Source: Heloderma charlesbogerti (lineage: Eukaryota > Chordata > Lepidosauria > Squamata > Helodermatidae). Taken from it: a DNA stretch of 64,000 bases. The stretch spans positions 2,792,001 through 2,856,000 of the forward strand of contig JANEZZ010001905.1 in NCBI GenBank assembly GCA_026122225.1, written 5' to 3'. The notes beneath the pieces are model-generated. The model ran no database searches, was not told the origin of the DNA, and was given only the letters and a program-made list of their open reading frames with translations. Made by a program: the position numbers and the translations under genes. This document shows positions 33,330 to 44,355 of the stretch, in pieces (the first letter of the stretch is position 1; each line of letters begins with the position of its first letter).

Positions 33330-33470
33330 ACATTTCATTTCATTTATTACGTTTCTATACCACCCAATAGCCAAAACTCTCTGGGCAGTTTGCAAAGATT
33401 AAAAACCTTGAAAATACAGTAGTATTCATCATATAAAACCAGTTTAGCTACAGATATATAAACAGAGCAG
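33330..33470 (-). mobile_element. L2-like LINE 3' tail (reverse)
   Basis: The sequence 'catttcatttattacgtttc', 'taccacccaatagccaaaac' and 'tctctgggcagtttgc' is the reverse complement of the tail at 7829-7885. Confidence 0.65.
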
Positions 33471-33770
33471 ATGCATGTACTGGTGCTGTGCCAAAAATTT
33501 CTCCCACATTTTTTTTATCATTCTGATTCAATTTGGTAGAAGAGAAAGTGCTTTTGGAGGGGGGCGGAATTCAATGGTGAAGAAATTTTGGAAAAATTCT
33601 CATGGGCTGGGTTTGGGTTTCTGGGGCTTGCCTTACTTAGGAGGTGTCCTAGGAACGAGCACAACTGTCCTGTTTTTCATTGTGCAATCATCTCCTTGGC
33701 TGCCTGTAGCTTCCTTAGCTTCCCACATGTCAGCTAAGGCCCAATTTAAGGCACAATGAGGTAATTCTTA

Positions 33771-34425
33771 TAGAATCATAGAATCATAAAATAGTAGGGT
33801 TGGAAGGGGCCTACAAGACCATCAAGTCCAACCCCCTGCTCAATGCAGGAATCCAAGTCAGAGCATCCCTGACAGATGGCTGTCCAGCCTCGTCTTGAAT
33901 GTCTTCAGTGTGGGAGAGTCCACCACCTCCCTAGGGAATGGGTCCCTTTGTCGTATTGCTCTAACATTCAGGGAGCTTTTCCCTGATGTTCAGTCTGAAT
34001 CTGGCTTCTTGGAATTTGAGCCCATTTTCCATGTCCAGCATTCTGGGATGATCGAGATGAGATCCTGGCCTTCCTCTCTGTGACAACCTTTCAAGTACTT
34101 GAAGAGCGCTATCCTATCTCCCCTCAGTCTTCTCTTCTCCAGGCTAAACATGCCCCGTTCTTTCAGTCTCTCCTCACAGGGCTTTGTTTCCAGTCCCCTG
34201 ATCATCTTCGTTGCCCTCCTCTGAACCCTCTCCAGCTTGTCTTCAGGTGTGGTGCCCAGAACTGGACACAGTACTCCAGATGAGGCCTAACTAGTGCTGA
34301 GTAGAGGGGAACTAGTACTTCATGGGATTTGGAAGCTATGCTTCTATTAATGCAGCCCCAAATAGCATTTCCCTTTCTTGCAGCCACATCACATTGTTGG
34401 CTCATATTCCTCTTGTGATCAGGAC
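33771..34425 (-). mobile_element. CR1 LINE 3' end
   Basis: It begins with reversed 'tagaatcatagaatcata' and runs through 'ccaaccccctgctcaatgca', 'gacaacctttcaagtacttg', 'gtggtgcccagaactggaca' and 'cattgttggctcatattc'. It corresponds to the CR1 C-terminus and 3' UTR on the minus strand, truncated before the catalytic RT motifs. Confidence 0.85.
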
Positions 34426-34474
34426 ATGCAGGCAGCCTGGGAAGCTGGCTGTGATTAGGGAAGCTCAAAAACAT

Positions 34475-36049
34475 GAGGGCTGTGCAGGGACCTCCCAATC
34501 CAACTCAGAAGCTGCTTCACGGCTTTGGAGATGGGCCCAATTTGATTCGGGCTGATTTGGGGGGGCCCGACCCGACTCAGTCCCGAACCCAAAGCGGGAT
34601 TTGGCCATCCAAGTCCTGCTTCAGGCTCCCCTTCATGCCCCCACACAAACCCCCAGCATCTTACCTGGGCTGCTCCCTTGGCCACCTGCCACTGCCGCTG
34701 ACATCGCCACCGCCTGCCGCCACCAGATTTTTAAAATGGCGTCTCCCACCAAAAAGAGCCAGCGCTTGTCTGGGGCTCAGAAGCTGGCAGTGGCAATGGC
34801 AGCAGTGGGGGCGGAAAAGTGGCAGCAGTGGGGGAGAGGGAGACAGCAGAAGCAGCGGTGGAGGGGGGCGGCGGGCGGCGATGGAGACAATGGAAGTGGT
34901 GACTCCTGTGAGTCACCTGAGGTAAGGAGCTGGAGGCGCTGGTGCAGCTGGGTTGGGTGCCAATGCTCTGAAGTGCACCGAGTGCTTCGAAGAGCCCCTG
35001 ACCCGCACTGGGTCGCTTCGTGCCCACTTCACCTCGGAAGGGCCCTGAAATGTCTAGGGATATACAAAAGGTACTTACCTTTCCGCGGATTATGCTGATG
35101 CTGGGGGGGAGGCATTCCATCCCTCCCTCCGGAATCTTGGCCGGGGGGGGAGGCGCTCCGTTCCTCCCCCCAGGAATCCTGGCCGGCCGGCTCCACTCCG
35201 CAGGGATTCTGTGGAGCTGCCGGCCGGCTCCGCCAGCAGCCGGACATCCGGCTGCCGGCTAGCAGGGACGCAAATGGCGGCGGCCATAGCCGCCACCGTT
35301 TTGCGTCCCTGCAGTCAGCCGTGATCGGCTACATAAATGTTTACGTAGCCTATCACAGCTGATTAAAAAAAGAAAAACAACGCACGTATGCAAACGGCAG
35401 CGCCCATGGGCGCCGCCATTTGCATTCCTTATTTTGGCACGTGTTAGTCTACGCAAACATTTACGTAGACTAAGACGGCGAAAATAAGGGGAACGCAAAT
35501 AGCGTAGACGCTACGCTATTTGTGTTCCCCTTATTTTCGCCGTCTTAGTCTACGTAAATGTTTATGTAGACTAAGACGTGCCAAACTAAGGAACACAAAT
35601 GGCGGCGCCAATTGGCGCCGCCATTTGCGTACACGCGTGTTTTGTTTTTGTTTTTTAATCAGCCGTGATAGGCTACGTAAAGATGTACATAGCCTATCAC
35701 GGTGTTTTTTTTTAAATCTAGCCGTGATAGGCTATGTAAATCTTTACGTAGCCTATCTTGTTTTTGTTTTTGTTCCTGGAAATGGCGGCGGTGGTAACCG
35801 GTCGGAAGACCGGCGGCTGCCGCCACCGAAACGCCGCCGCAGCCGCCACTGCCAGGAAGATCTGCCTAAGGTAAGTCCCATCCCGGGGGGGTGGGGGGCC
35901 GTTCCGCCACCGATTTCGGGGGCCGAATGCGCTGGCGTTTGGCCTCCCTGAGATCCGTGGCGGAACTTTCGTACATCCCTAGAAATGTCCCGAAGCGGCC
36001 CACTTCAATTCAGGATTCAGGCCTCAGGCTGAAGCGGTGCACAGCCCTA
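34475..36049. mobile_element. hAT-B copy 3, containing hAT-A
   Basis: The left end is GAGGGCTGTGCAGGGACC (first base changed from T) and the right end is GGTGCACAGCCCTA. The flanks AAAAACAT (34467-34474) and AAAAACAC (36050-36057) match in 7 of 8. A hAT-A element (35055-35981) with its own perfect duplication sits inside. Without it the hAT-B is about 640 bp, the same as copy 1. The core has 'tcttacctgggct' and 'gaggtaaggagc' outward motifs. Confidence 0.88.
35055..35981. mobile_element. hAT-A copy 4 (nested in hAT-B)
   Basis: It starts TAGGGATATACAAAAGG and ends 'ttcgtacatcccta'. A perfect duplication GAAATGTC is at 35047-35054 and 35982-35989. The core forms a palindrome of about 193-bp arms centred near 35509 (35316-35702). 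It contains five ACGTAAA-type hairpins plus GCAAATGGCGGCG-type hairpins. Outward donor-like motifs lie near 35070 (minus) and at 35869-35876 (plus). Confidence 0.93.
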
Positions 36050-36489
36050 AAAAACACCATGAAAATAAAATGTGAAACATCCTGAATGAGGCAGAACAAT
36101 TGAAGTCTCTTTCGTGGGGGGAGAAAACGTTCAGGCAACTGGTGGACTGATTTTGGCAGAGCACTAACTCCTCCTCCTCCCTGGAGCGGACACACTGTCC
36201 CCACTTGCACTGTGGTGGATACAAACTGGGGGCTGGCCTGCCAAGACAGTGGATGTTGTTGCAGCATAAAGACCCCCAAATTCCTCACCAAAAAAAGAAA
36301 GAAGCTGTGCTACAGCCCCTGCCAATGGAGAGACCTACCTGGGAGACACTGTTGAGAATTTCTCCTCCTCCTGAAGAAATTCAGTGAAATTATCTCCCAA
36401 ATTTCTCTGCCCACGAGTAAAGTGGAGAATTTCAAGAGGTCATTTGTATACCCCTCTAGCACATGCATCCAAACAAAATTCCATGACCT

Positions 36490-36735
36490 GATTAGAAACC
36501 TATCGTATGCTGCCAAATGCCTGGGAGTAGAGGAAGGTCTTCACTTGGCACCAAAAAAATAACAATGTGGCACCAGGGGGCCTTGCTGGGGACTTCATTA
36601 CATAATTGGGGGCCACCACTGAGAAGGCCCTTTCCCTTGTTGCCACCTTCCAAGCTGTATAGACAAGATTTATTATTTTTTAATTTACAATAATTATATA
36701 CCGCTCCACATCAAAAGATTTCAGAGTGGTAAACG
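36490..36735 (-). mobile_element. L2-like 3' UTR fragment
   Basis: The segment 'tgctgccaaatgcctgggag' followed by 'ggtcttcac', 'aacaatgtggcacc' and 'ccactgagaaggccc' matches the L2 copy 2 3' UTR at 3.9-4.1 kb and the tail at 59.9 kb. Confidence 0.65.
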
Positions 36736-36779
36736 ACAAAGACAAAAGAATAAAATTCCATATTAAATCAATTGAAGCA

Positions 36780-38340
36780 TTTTAGAAGAAACAAATTGGC
36801 ATCCATTGATCAGACAGAGGCAGTGGCTTCTTCCTCAGAGATCCGCAGATGCTTGTCCTTTCCTGTGGTGGGGCAGTGCAGGAAGAAGGGGGAAGCACAG
36901 AGGAAGTGGTGAGGTCCTCGAGGCACCGAGAAGATGGAAAGGGAATCCCAACACTTGCCACCGGTGCCAGGCACTGCCGGCTGCATATCTGGGAGCAAGG
37001 AGGCCGTGGCATCCCCTGCTCCTCCTTCTCACCATCGCTGTTGTCTAAGCCAGAGCAAGAGGCAGGGGAACAGACTGCAATGCTGAAGAAGAGGAGAACC
37101 TCCAGGAGGTTCTTGTCAGCGGGTCCCTGCTGGAGTGGAGTGTGGGCCCTCGGCAGCTGCCTGGCCATGCCTACCCTTGACACCAGCCCTGCATATTGTC
37201 TATGATACTGGAGGCATCACGAGTCCCCTTCTCCCCACCATCATCTCCGGCTGCTCCTCCTCGTCCTCCTCGTCCTCCTCCTCTTTCCCACCATTGCTGC
37301 CACTTAGTTGCTCGACAGGCAGCTTGCTTGCCAGGGAGCAGGGGTGCACAGGCTTTACTGAATCTGTGCCGTGTGTGTTTCACAGACTGCCAGGTGTCTT
37401 CCACTCCATCATCCCCTCATGGATGGAATCAGAGGGTTTTTGCCCTCCCCTTTGGAAAAGAATGCAAAAACGCCTGCCACAATTTACATAACTTTTGCTG
37501 GCACATGCCATTTTGTCTATTTCTCTTAGCTCAGCATGCAATCAGTGAGCAAAGTGCACCTCGAAAAAGTAAGGACTGAAGAGAGATCAGAGATGTATAA
37601 AGGGGGGGTTTGTTCATTTTTTAAGGCATATGCAATTATGCATTCACATATTTTCCAGTAACTTTCCTATTTCCATATGTGCATACAGTTCTGGGAAGTA
37701 AAAAAAGAAATGTTCCGCATTTCCTCGGAACTTGTGCAACTCAGAAGATGCCAGTCCACTGAGGAATGTGCCGCTCGGATTCATAGAAATCTGAAGTCAT
37801 TTGGGTCCATTTTGGATTTCTTTGACATCCCTACCAGGGACGCAGGCAACCAGGGCATCTGCTGCTCCCCCTTCTCACCACCAACATTTTCTGAGCCAGA
37901 GCAAGAGGCAGGTGAACAAGCAGGTTGCGATGATGCAGAGGAGGAGCAAATCCAGGGGTCCCTTGCCAGTGGGCCCTGCTGGGGTATGGGCCCTCAGCAT
38001 GTACCCAACCCTACCTATTCGTCTTGCTGGCCATGGTTGCCATTCAGAACTATGGGACTTGGGAGCAGGGAAAAGCACTGCTTTAGACTGTGACTGGATC
38101 AAACCTTCAGCGTCTTGGGGCCCAGGCGGGTTGTGACTCAAGCGGGTCTCCCTCAACGCCTAAATGTTGTGGCTGAGGGGACAGAGAAAGCCAACACCGG
38201 TTTGGGCAAGACAAGGGTCAGACCCAACCAGCACAATGAGTAAACAGACTGTGCACCCTAGAACATGTCCTGGAATCTTCTGCAATTTAAGCCGGGCTTT
38301 AAATCCACAGGCTGAAAGTTCCCCCTTTTCCGTTATATTA
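36780..38340. repeat. Unclassified repeat pair
   Basis: A unit at about 36990-37190 and another at about 37850-38050 share 'agccagagcaagaggcaggt' (one base differs), 'caatgctgaagaagaggag' or its variant, and 'gggccctcagcagct'-like text. Both + strand frames read E/KPEQEAGEQ, a Glu-rich stretch. They may be remnants of one LTR or gag-like element or an old segmental copy. A CTC-rich patch lies at 37245-37290. I recognise no known protein. Confidence 0.4.
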
Positions 38341-38959
38341 GCTTCTGAGAGTAGCAGATTTCACTGCAGCAGGGTGAGATCCAGTTTCCCCTGCATGCAC
38401 TTCATTTAAAATTAAAATGGAAGACAGAGAAATTCTCACCCCCTGTCAATGCATGGATTTTGATTGGTCTTATCTGGACAAAGAGTAGACAGTGAAACTA
38501 AAGCACCAGAGAAAATAAGAGTCAGAGATATTGAACAAACTTCTTCCTCACTCACATGACGTAACTTTCTTCCCACATGATGGTCTGTACTTTATCAGTA
38601 CTGGAAATGGTTTCTTTAGACTGGAAAACAAAACAAAACAGCATTGTGCATTTCATGGCTGGAAACCAGCTCAAAGCATGAATGAAGGACATACTAGATG
38701 TTACAGCAAGCATATGATTCCTAGGGTTGCTTGACACATCTTCTGAAAGAATGACCCTGAGATTCAGGAGATGAAGTCGAGGAATGAAAGGGCAGTGCCT
38801 GGCCGGGGAGGGCAGGAGGCCAAGTGAAGGCAGATGGTGGCATGTGGAGTGTCAGGGCTGTACCTCTTGCCTCAGGGCAAAGCCAACCTTAGGGGTGGAA
38901 AAGCTGGGTGGGTGCCACGCTGAGTTGACGGGGGGGGGGAGCTGACTTCAGTGGCTGTG

Positions 38960-40065
38960 TTTTTGTAATGTACCAGCCGCAGTGAGCTAGGTTAGCAGAA
39001 AGCAAGTGTCTGTAACCTAGAGTAATAAAGGAACTGACAGAAGAGCTCTCAGAACCGCTGTCTATTCTCTTTGAGAAATCATGGAGGACGGGGGAAGTGC
39101 CAGATGACTGGAGGAGGGCTAATGTTGTCCCTATCTTCAAAAAGGGCAAAAAGGAGGAACCTGGGAACTACAGACCAGTCAGTCTAGGGGTGTAAGGAAT
39201 ACTCACGCCGTTCCGGTCCGGGTATCCGCAGGGGGCAGGGAGGTGATCCGTCCCTCCCCCCAGAATCCTGCCTGGCCAGCTTCACTCTGTGGTGAGTCCA
39301 TGGAGCTGCCAGCCAGGCCCACCCACAGCTGGACTTCCGTCCGCTGCTGGGCTGCGGCCACAAATGGCATACGGCGTAGGGGATGCCATTTGCGTCCCTG
39401 CTCTTTTCGGTGATAGGCTATGTAAATATTTATGTAGCCTATCATGGCAAAGAGCAGGGACACAAATGGCGTCCCCTATGCCAGATGCCATTTCCGGGCC
39501 GCAGGGCAGCAGATGGACGGCAGCAGCGGACGGACCCAGACCAGCTGGCAGCAGGGGGGATTTCAGGGGGTGGCAGGGGGGTTGTCCATTCCACCACGGA
39601 CTCTGGGAGGCTGGATTCTAAAGATTCCAGGACATGTTCTAAAGAATCTGGCCTCATTGGAATCCGTGGTGGATTTCTTCACCATCCCTAAGTCAGTCTG
39701 ACATCCATCCCTGAGAAAATTCTGGAACAGATTATAAAGCAATCCGTCTGAAAGCACCTCGAAAACAATGCAGTGATTATGTGAAGCCAGCATCTATTTA
39801 TCAAGAACAAATCCTTCCTGACTAATCTGATCTCATTTTTGGATCAGGTCACCTCCCTTGTGGACTGTGGGAATGCTGTGGACATAATATACCTCAACTT
39901 CAGCAAAGCTTTTGACAAAGTGCCCCATGATCTCCTGATGAGCAAACTAGCTCAAGGTGGGCTAGATGCAACTATGATCCGGTGGATCTTCACTTGGCTA
40001 CAGAATCGGACTCAAAGAGTGCTTATCAATGGGATCTTCTCAAAGTGGTGTTCCAGTAGGAGCCA
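38960..40065 (+). mobile_element. CR1 LINE, RT part, with hAT-A inserted
   Basis: Before the hAT-A the frame reads FEKSWRTGEVPDDWRRANVV and KKGKKEEPGNYRPVSL. After it (39691 on) come IPEKILEQII, then FLDQVTSLVDCGNAVDIIYL and FSKAFDKVPHDLLMSK, and QNRTQRVLINGIFSKW. These are successive CR1 reverse-transcriptase blocks. CR1 text stops at about 40060. It resumes, further downstream in the protein, at 40832. Confidence 0.88.
39185..39690. mobile_element. hAT-A copy 5 (nested in CR1)
   Basis: It starts TAGGGGTGTAAGGAATACTC and ends 'cttcaccatcccta'. A perfect duplication AGTCAGTC lies at 39177-39184 and 39691-39698. Its removal restores the CR1 RT frame. The core palindrome is centred near 39425 on 'gtaaatatttatg', with 'gacgcaaatggc'-type arms. 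Confidence 0.92.
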
Positions 40066-40515
40066 TGTCACCCTGGCAAGCGTCCTGCAGAGGGTCCGCA
40101 GGTCGCCTCCTCAAACAGCTTTTAAAAGGTTGAAAAACCTTTTCATCTTCCCCTGGAATTAAAAGGGGAAACTAGAGTACCATCTGGATAAGATCTTGGA
40201 AGAACAACTCCTTCTGCAGAGCAGCAGAAGGGCTGGACTCTAAGGTTAGTTTTCCAGAGCATCATCTACTCAAAGCTGTTTTGAAACTCCTATGTAATTA
40301 GGAGACTTCAGGGCTGATGAGCTCCAAAATTATTTATGAATTAAAAATACCAACGATATCTGAGGACCTGCAAAATCTGTTGAATTAACTGTTTGTAATT
40401 ATACTTACTTGCTTTCTTAATGGAAGAGGAGGATGGCAGCATCAAGGGGAAGGAAAAAAGCCACGGGACCACCACCAACTCCCCCAACCCCTCCCTTGGC
40501 AAAGGTTTCTAGAGA
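40066..40515. other. Unassigned sequence
   Basis: This interval lies between two CR1 segments and is not CR1. The piece 'agcttttaaaaggttgaaaa' to 'agggctggactctaagg' recalls a LINE 3' UTR, but I could not match it in the window. Confidence 0.25.
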
Positions 40516-40831
40516 TTTTTTAATCAGCCGTGATAGGCTACGTAAAGATTTACATAGCCTATCACAGCTGACTGCAGGGACGCAAACGGCGGTGGCTATG
40601 GCTGCCGCCATTTGCATCCCTGCTAGCCAGCGGCCGGATGTCCAGCTGCTGGCGGAGCCGGCTGGCGGCTCCGCAGAATCACTGCGGAGCACAGCCGGCT
40701 GGCCAGGATTCCAGGGAGGAGGAACGGAGCGCCTCCCCCCCCCGGTGAGGATTCCTGGGGGAGGGACGGAACGCCTCCCCCCGCACCATCAGCATAATCC
40801 CCAAAAGGTAAGTACCTTTCATACATCCCTA
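40516..40831. mobile_element. hAT-A partial copy (left part missing)
   Basis: It begins inside the core at 'aatcagccgtgataggctac' with a GGCTACGTAAA hairpin and a GCAAACGGCGG hairpin. It ends 'tttcatacatcccta' at 40831, with an outward AGGTAAGT at 40806-40813. Half of the palindrome and the left terminus are missing. Confidence 0.75.
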
Positions 40832-41464
40832 AAAACAACAGAATGAATTTTAATAGGGATAAATGCCACGTTCTGCACCTAGGAAAAAGAAACCAAATGC
40901 ACAGTTCCAAGATGGGAGATACTTGGCTCAACAAAACTACAAGCGAGAAGGGTCTTCGAATTGTGGTAGATCACAAGCTGAATATGAGCCAACAATGTGA
41001 TGTGGCTGCAAAAAAGGCAAATGCTATTTGGGGCTGCATTAATAGAAGCACAGCTTCCAATCCCATGAAGTACTAGTTCCCTTCTACTCAGTACTGGTTA
41101 GGTCCCATCTGGAGTCCTGTGTCCAGTTCTGGGCACCGCACTATAAAAAGGATGCAGACAAGCTGGAGAGGGTTCAGAGGAGGGCAACAAAGATGATCAG
41201 GGGACGGGAAACAAAGCCCTGTGAGGAGAGACTGAAAGAACTGGGCATGTTTAGCCTTGAGAAGAGAAGACTGAGGGGAGACAGGATAGCGCTCTTCAAG
41301 TACTTGAAAGGTTGTCACAGCGAGGAAGGCCAGGATCTCTTCTCAATCATCCCAGAATGCAGGACACAGAATAATGGGCTCAAGATCCAGGAAGCCAGAT
41401 TCCGGCTGAAAAACCTCCTGACTGTTAGAGCAATACGACAATGAAACCAATTCCCTAGGGAGGT
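40832..41464 (+). mobile_element. CR1 LINE C-terminus, truncated 3'
   Basis: It includes NFNRDKCHVLHLGKRNQM, WLNKTTSEKGLRIVVDHKLN and 'gaagactgaggggagacagg', the usual CR1 C-terminal part. It breaks off at 'cctagggaggtggt', about 140 bp before the expected CR1 3' terminus. There it joins BovB sequence. Confidence 0.88.
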
Positions 41465-41771
41465 GGTGTCTGTGGTGATCTTGGAGCCCAAGAAAATAAA
41501 ATCTGTCACTGCTTCCATTTCTTCCCTTTCCATGTGCCAGGAAGTGATGGGGCCAGATGCCATGATCTTCGTTTTTTTAATGTTGAGTTTCAAACCAGCT
41601 TTTGCACTCTCCTCTTTCACCCTCAACAAGAGGCTCTTTAGATCCTCTTCGCTTTCTGCCATTAGGGTGGTATCATCTGCATATCGGAGGTTGTTGATAA
41701 TTCTCCCGGCAATCTTAATTCCGACCTGTGATTCATCCAGCCTGGCATTTCTCATGATGTACTCTGCATAT
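41465..41771 (-). mobile_element. BovB (RTE) LINE, late RT segment
   Basis: The minus strand encodes YAEYIMRNARLDESQVGI, then INNLRYADDTTLMAESEEDL with the catalytic YADD intact, then ESAKAGLKLNIKKTKIMASG and TDFIFLGSKITTD. These are characteristic BovB reverse-transcriptase blocks in one open frame. The segment is cut at 41465 (where CR1 begins) and at about 41771 (where BovB endonuclease sequence in the opposite orientation begins). The BovB 3' end is absent. Confidence 0.93.
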
Positions 41772-43217
41772 CCCCTTCATGGATCACTGCCTTCTTGTGG
41801 CAAAGGGGCTTGCGTAACTCAGTGAAGCCATAAGCTATGCCGTGCAGGGCCACCCAAGACGGACAGGTCATGGCAGAGAGTTCTGACAAAATGTGGTCCA
41901 CTGGAGAAGGAAATGGCAACCCACTCCAGTATTCTTGCCAAGAAAACCCCATGGAACGTATCACAAGGCTAAAAGAGATGACGCCGGAAGATGAGCCCCT
42001 CAGGTCGGAAGGTGTCCAATATGCTACTGGGGAAGAGCAGAGGATATTTCCAAGTAGCGCCAGAAAGAGTGAAGCGGCTGGGCCAAACCCGAAAGGACAC
42101 TCAGCTGGGGATGTGTCTGGCGGTGAAAAGAAAATCCGATGCTGTAAAGAACAATATTGTTTAGGAACCTGGAATGTCAGATCAATGAATCAAGGTAAGC
42201 TGGAGGTGGTCAAACATGAGATGGCGAGATTGAACATCGACATCTTGGGAATCAGCGAACTAAAATGGACAGGCATGGGCGAATTTAATTCAGGTGACCA
42301 TCATATATACTATTGTGGGCAAGAATCCCTTAGAAGAAATAGAGTAGCACTCATAGTCAACAAAAGGGTGGGAAAAGCAGTACTGGGGTACAATCTTAAA
42401 AATGATAGAATGATCTCAGTACGAATCCAAGGCAAACCATTCACAGTAATTCAAGTCTATGCCCCAACCACTGAGGCCGAAGAAGCTGAGGTTGATCGTT
42501 TCTATGAAGACCTACAACACCTTCTAGAACTAACACCAAAAAAAGATGTACTCTTCATCATAGGGGATTGGAATGCTAAAGTAGGAAGTCAAGAAATCAC
42601 CAGGATAACAGGCAGGCATGGCCTTGGTGTACAAAATGAAGCAGGACAAAAGCTAATAGAGTTTTGCCAAGAGAACATGTTGATCATAGCAAACACTCTT
42701 TTCCAACAGCACAAGAGGCGACTCTACACATGGACGTCACCAGATGGTCAATATCGAAATCAGATTGATTATGTCCTTTGCAGCCAAAGATGGAGAAGCT
42801 CCATACAGTCAGTAAAAACAAGACCTGGAGCTGACTGTGGCTCAGATCATGAGCTGCTTCTTGCAAAATTTCGGCTGAAATTGAAGAACGTAGGGAAAAC
42901 CACTCAACCATTCAGGTATGACCTAAATCATATCCCTGATGAATATACAGTGGAGGTGAGGAATAGATTTCAGGGATTAGACCTGATAGACAGAGTGCCT
43001 GAGGAACTATGGACGGAGGTCTGTAACATTGTTCAGGAAGCAGCAACGAAATCCATCCCAAAGAAAAAGAAATGCAAGAAAGCCAAGTGGCTGTCTGATG
43101 AGGCTTTCCAAGTAGCTGAGGAAAGAAGGGAAGCGAAAAGCAAGGGAGAAAGGGGAAGATATACCCAACTGAATGCAGAGTTCCAGAGAATAGCAAGGAG
43201 AGACAAGAAGGCCTTGA
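41772..43217 (+). mobile_element. BovB (RTE) LINE, endonuclease segment with open frame
   Basis: An uninterrupted frame from 41837 (read-through to 43270) encodes a complete-looking APE-type endonuclease. It shows LGTWNVRSMNQGK (about residue 110), ILGISELKWTG, IQVYAPTTEAEE, FIIGDWNAKVG, QIDYVLCSQRW and the C-terminal SDHELLLAKFR. It then reads into a Lys/Arg-rich linker up to RRDKKA. The catalytic N, E, D/N and SDH positions all look intact. This DNA-nicking domain starts target-primed reverse transcription in RTE LINEs. It is inverted relative to the two RT segments on each side. The frame after about 43217 is antisense RT, not endonuclease. Confidence 0.94.
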
Positions 43218-43227
43218 CAAGAAGCAG

Positions 43228-43836
43228 GGTGACAATATGCAGCCTTGTCATACTCCTTTCCCAATTTTGAACCACTCGGTTGTTCCATGTCTGGTTCTTA
43301 CTGTTGCTTCTTGGCCCTCATACAGGTTTCTCAGGAGACTGGTAAGGTAGTCTGGTACTCCCATCACTTTAAGAATTTGCCAGGGTTTGTTGTGATCCAC
43401 ACAATCAAAGGCTTTAGCGTAGTCAATGAAGCAGAAATAGACGTTTTTCTGGAATTCCCTTGCTTTCTCCATGATCCAGCGAATGCTGGCGATAGGATCT
43501 CTAGTTCCTCTGCCTCTTCGAAACCCAGCTTGTACTTCCGGTAGTTCTCGGTTCACATACTGCTGAAGCCTAGCTTGTAGGAATTTGAGCATAACCTTGC
43601 TGGCGTGTGAAATGAGCGCAATTGCATGGTAGTTTGAACACTCTTTGGCATTGCCCTTCTTTGGAATTGGAATGTAAACTGACCTTTTCCAGTCTTGTGG
43701 CCACTGTTGAATGTTCCAAATTTGTTGGCATATTGAGTGCAGCACTTTAACAGTATCATCTTTTAAGATTTTAAATAGCTCAGCTGGAATACTGTCATCT
43801 CCGCTAGCTTTGTTGCTAGTTACTTTGATGCAACCT
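43228..43836 (-). mobile_element. BovB (RTE) LINE, early RT segment
   Basis: The minus strand encodes IPAELFKILKDD, then LHSICQQIWNIQQWPQDWKR, SVYIPIPKKGNAKECSNY, KAREFQKNVYFCFIDYAKAF and WFKIGKGV. An in-frame TGA replaces the usual Arg codon before QGCILSP, and the segment then breaks off at 43228. The next expected residues (about five, then YAEYIMRN) are on the other side of the inverted endonuclease at 41771. The two RT pieces are therefore halves of one RT. Confidence 0.93.
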
Positions 43837-44182
43837 TACCAAGCATTTAGCACTTCAAATACCGTAAACACTCTATGCACCACATAAATAATAATAAAAT
43901 AAAGCCGTAAGGTGTAAGTGGTCAGCTGGATACCTTTTCCATATTCTTTTTCTTTATTGTTTTTAGAGATTAAAAAAAATGGATATTCTAAAATAAAGAA
44001 TGCTTACCAAAAGATAGGAATAGTGCCCAGGGCACTATTTGTCCCAGGGCCGGCACTGCCTCAGGAGGACTTGGGATGGAGCAAACTGGAAACAATCCCA
44101 CACAAGCAGGAAATAGCCTGTCCACTTGATTCTAGCTGCTCACTGAGATTTATTCTTTCCCCTGGAGACCCTGACAAGAAAG
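43837..44182. other. Unassigned sequence
   Basis: An AT-rich stretch to about 43990 ('aaataataataaaataaagc'), then 'ccagggccggcactgcctca', which looks like a hAT terminus fragment. No gene is seen. Confidence 0.3.
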
Positions 44183-44355
44183 GGGCCATTGCTCAGTGGC
44201 AGAGCACCTACTGTGCAGGCAGAAGGTCCCAGGTTCAATCCCTGGCATCTCCAAGAAGGGCTGGCAAATCTACTGCCAGAGCAGAGACCCTAGCCAGGCC
44301 ATGCAGACAGTCTGACTCAGCATTAGGCAGCTCCCAATGTTCCTATGATGGATGA
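44183..44355 (+). mobile_element. tRNA-derived SINE
   Basis: The head carries a pol III A box ('ttgctcagtggcagagc') and B box ('ggttcaatcc'), followed by the body 'cctggcatctccaag' and the tail 'gtctgactcagcattaggca'. The 20.7 and 45.8 kb sequences are of the same family. It is not a tRNA gene: the cloverleaf is incomplete and the SINE body follows. Confidence 0.8.

Noticed and set aside
32021..35951. Gly/Pro/Arg-rich frames across 32-36 kb
   Set aside because: They lie within palindromic hAT-A and hAT-B cores, and equivalent frames appear on both strands.
37588..37836. A hAT-A-like element from 'cagagatgtataaagg' to 'ttgacatcccta'
   Set aside because: The ends are suggestive but the flanks do not match and the interior is unlike the family.
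41837..43270. Longest open frame (477 codons) as a host gene
   Set aside because: Its motifs are those of the BovB endonuclease, and the last codons after about 43217 are antisense to BovB RT.
44183..44260. A tRNA gene
   Set aside because: The A and B boxes are there, but the cloverleaf is incomplete and a SINE body follows.
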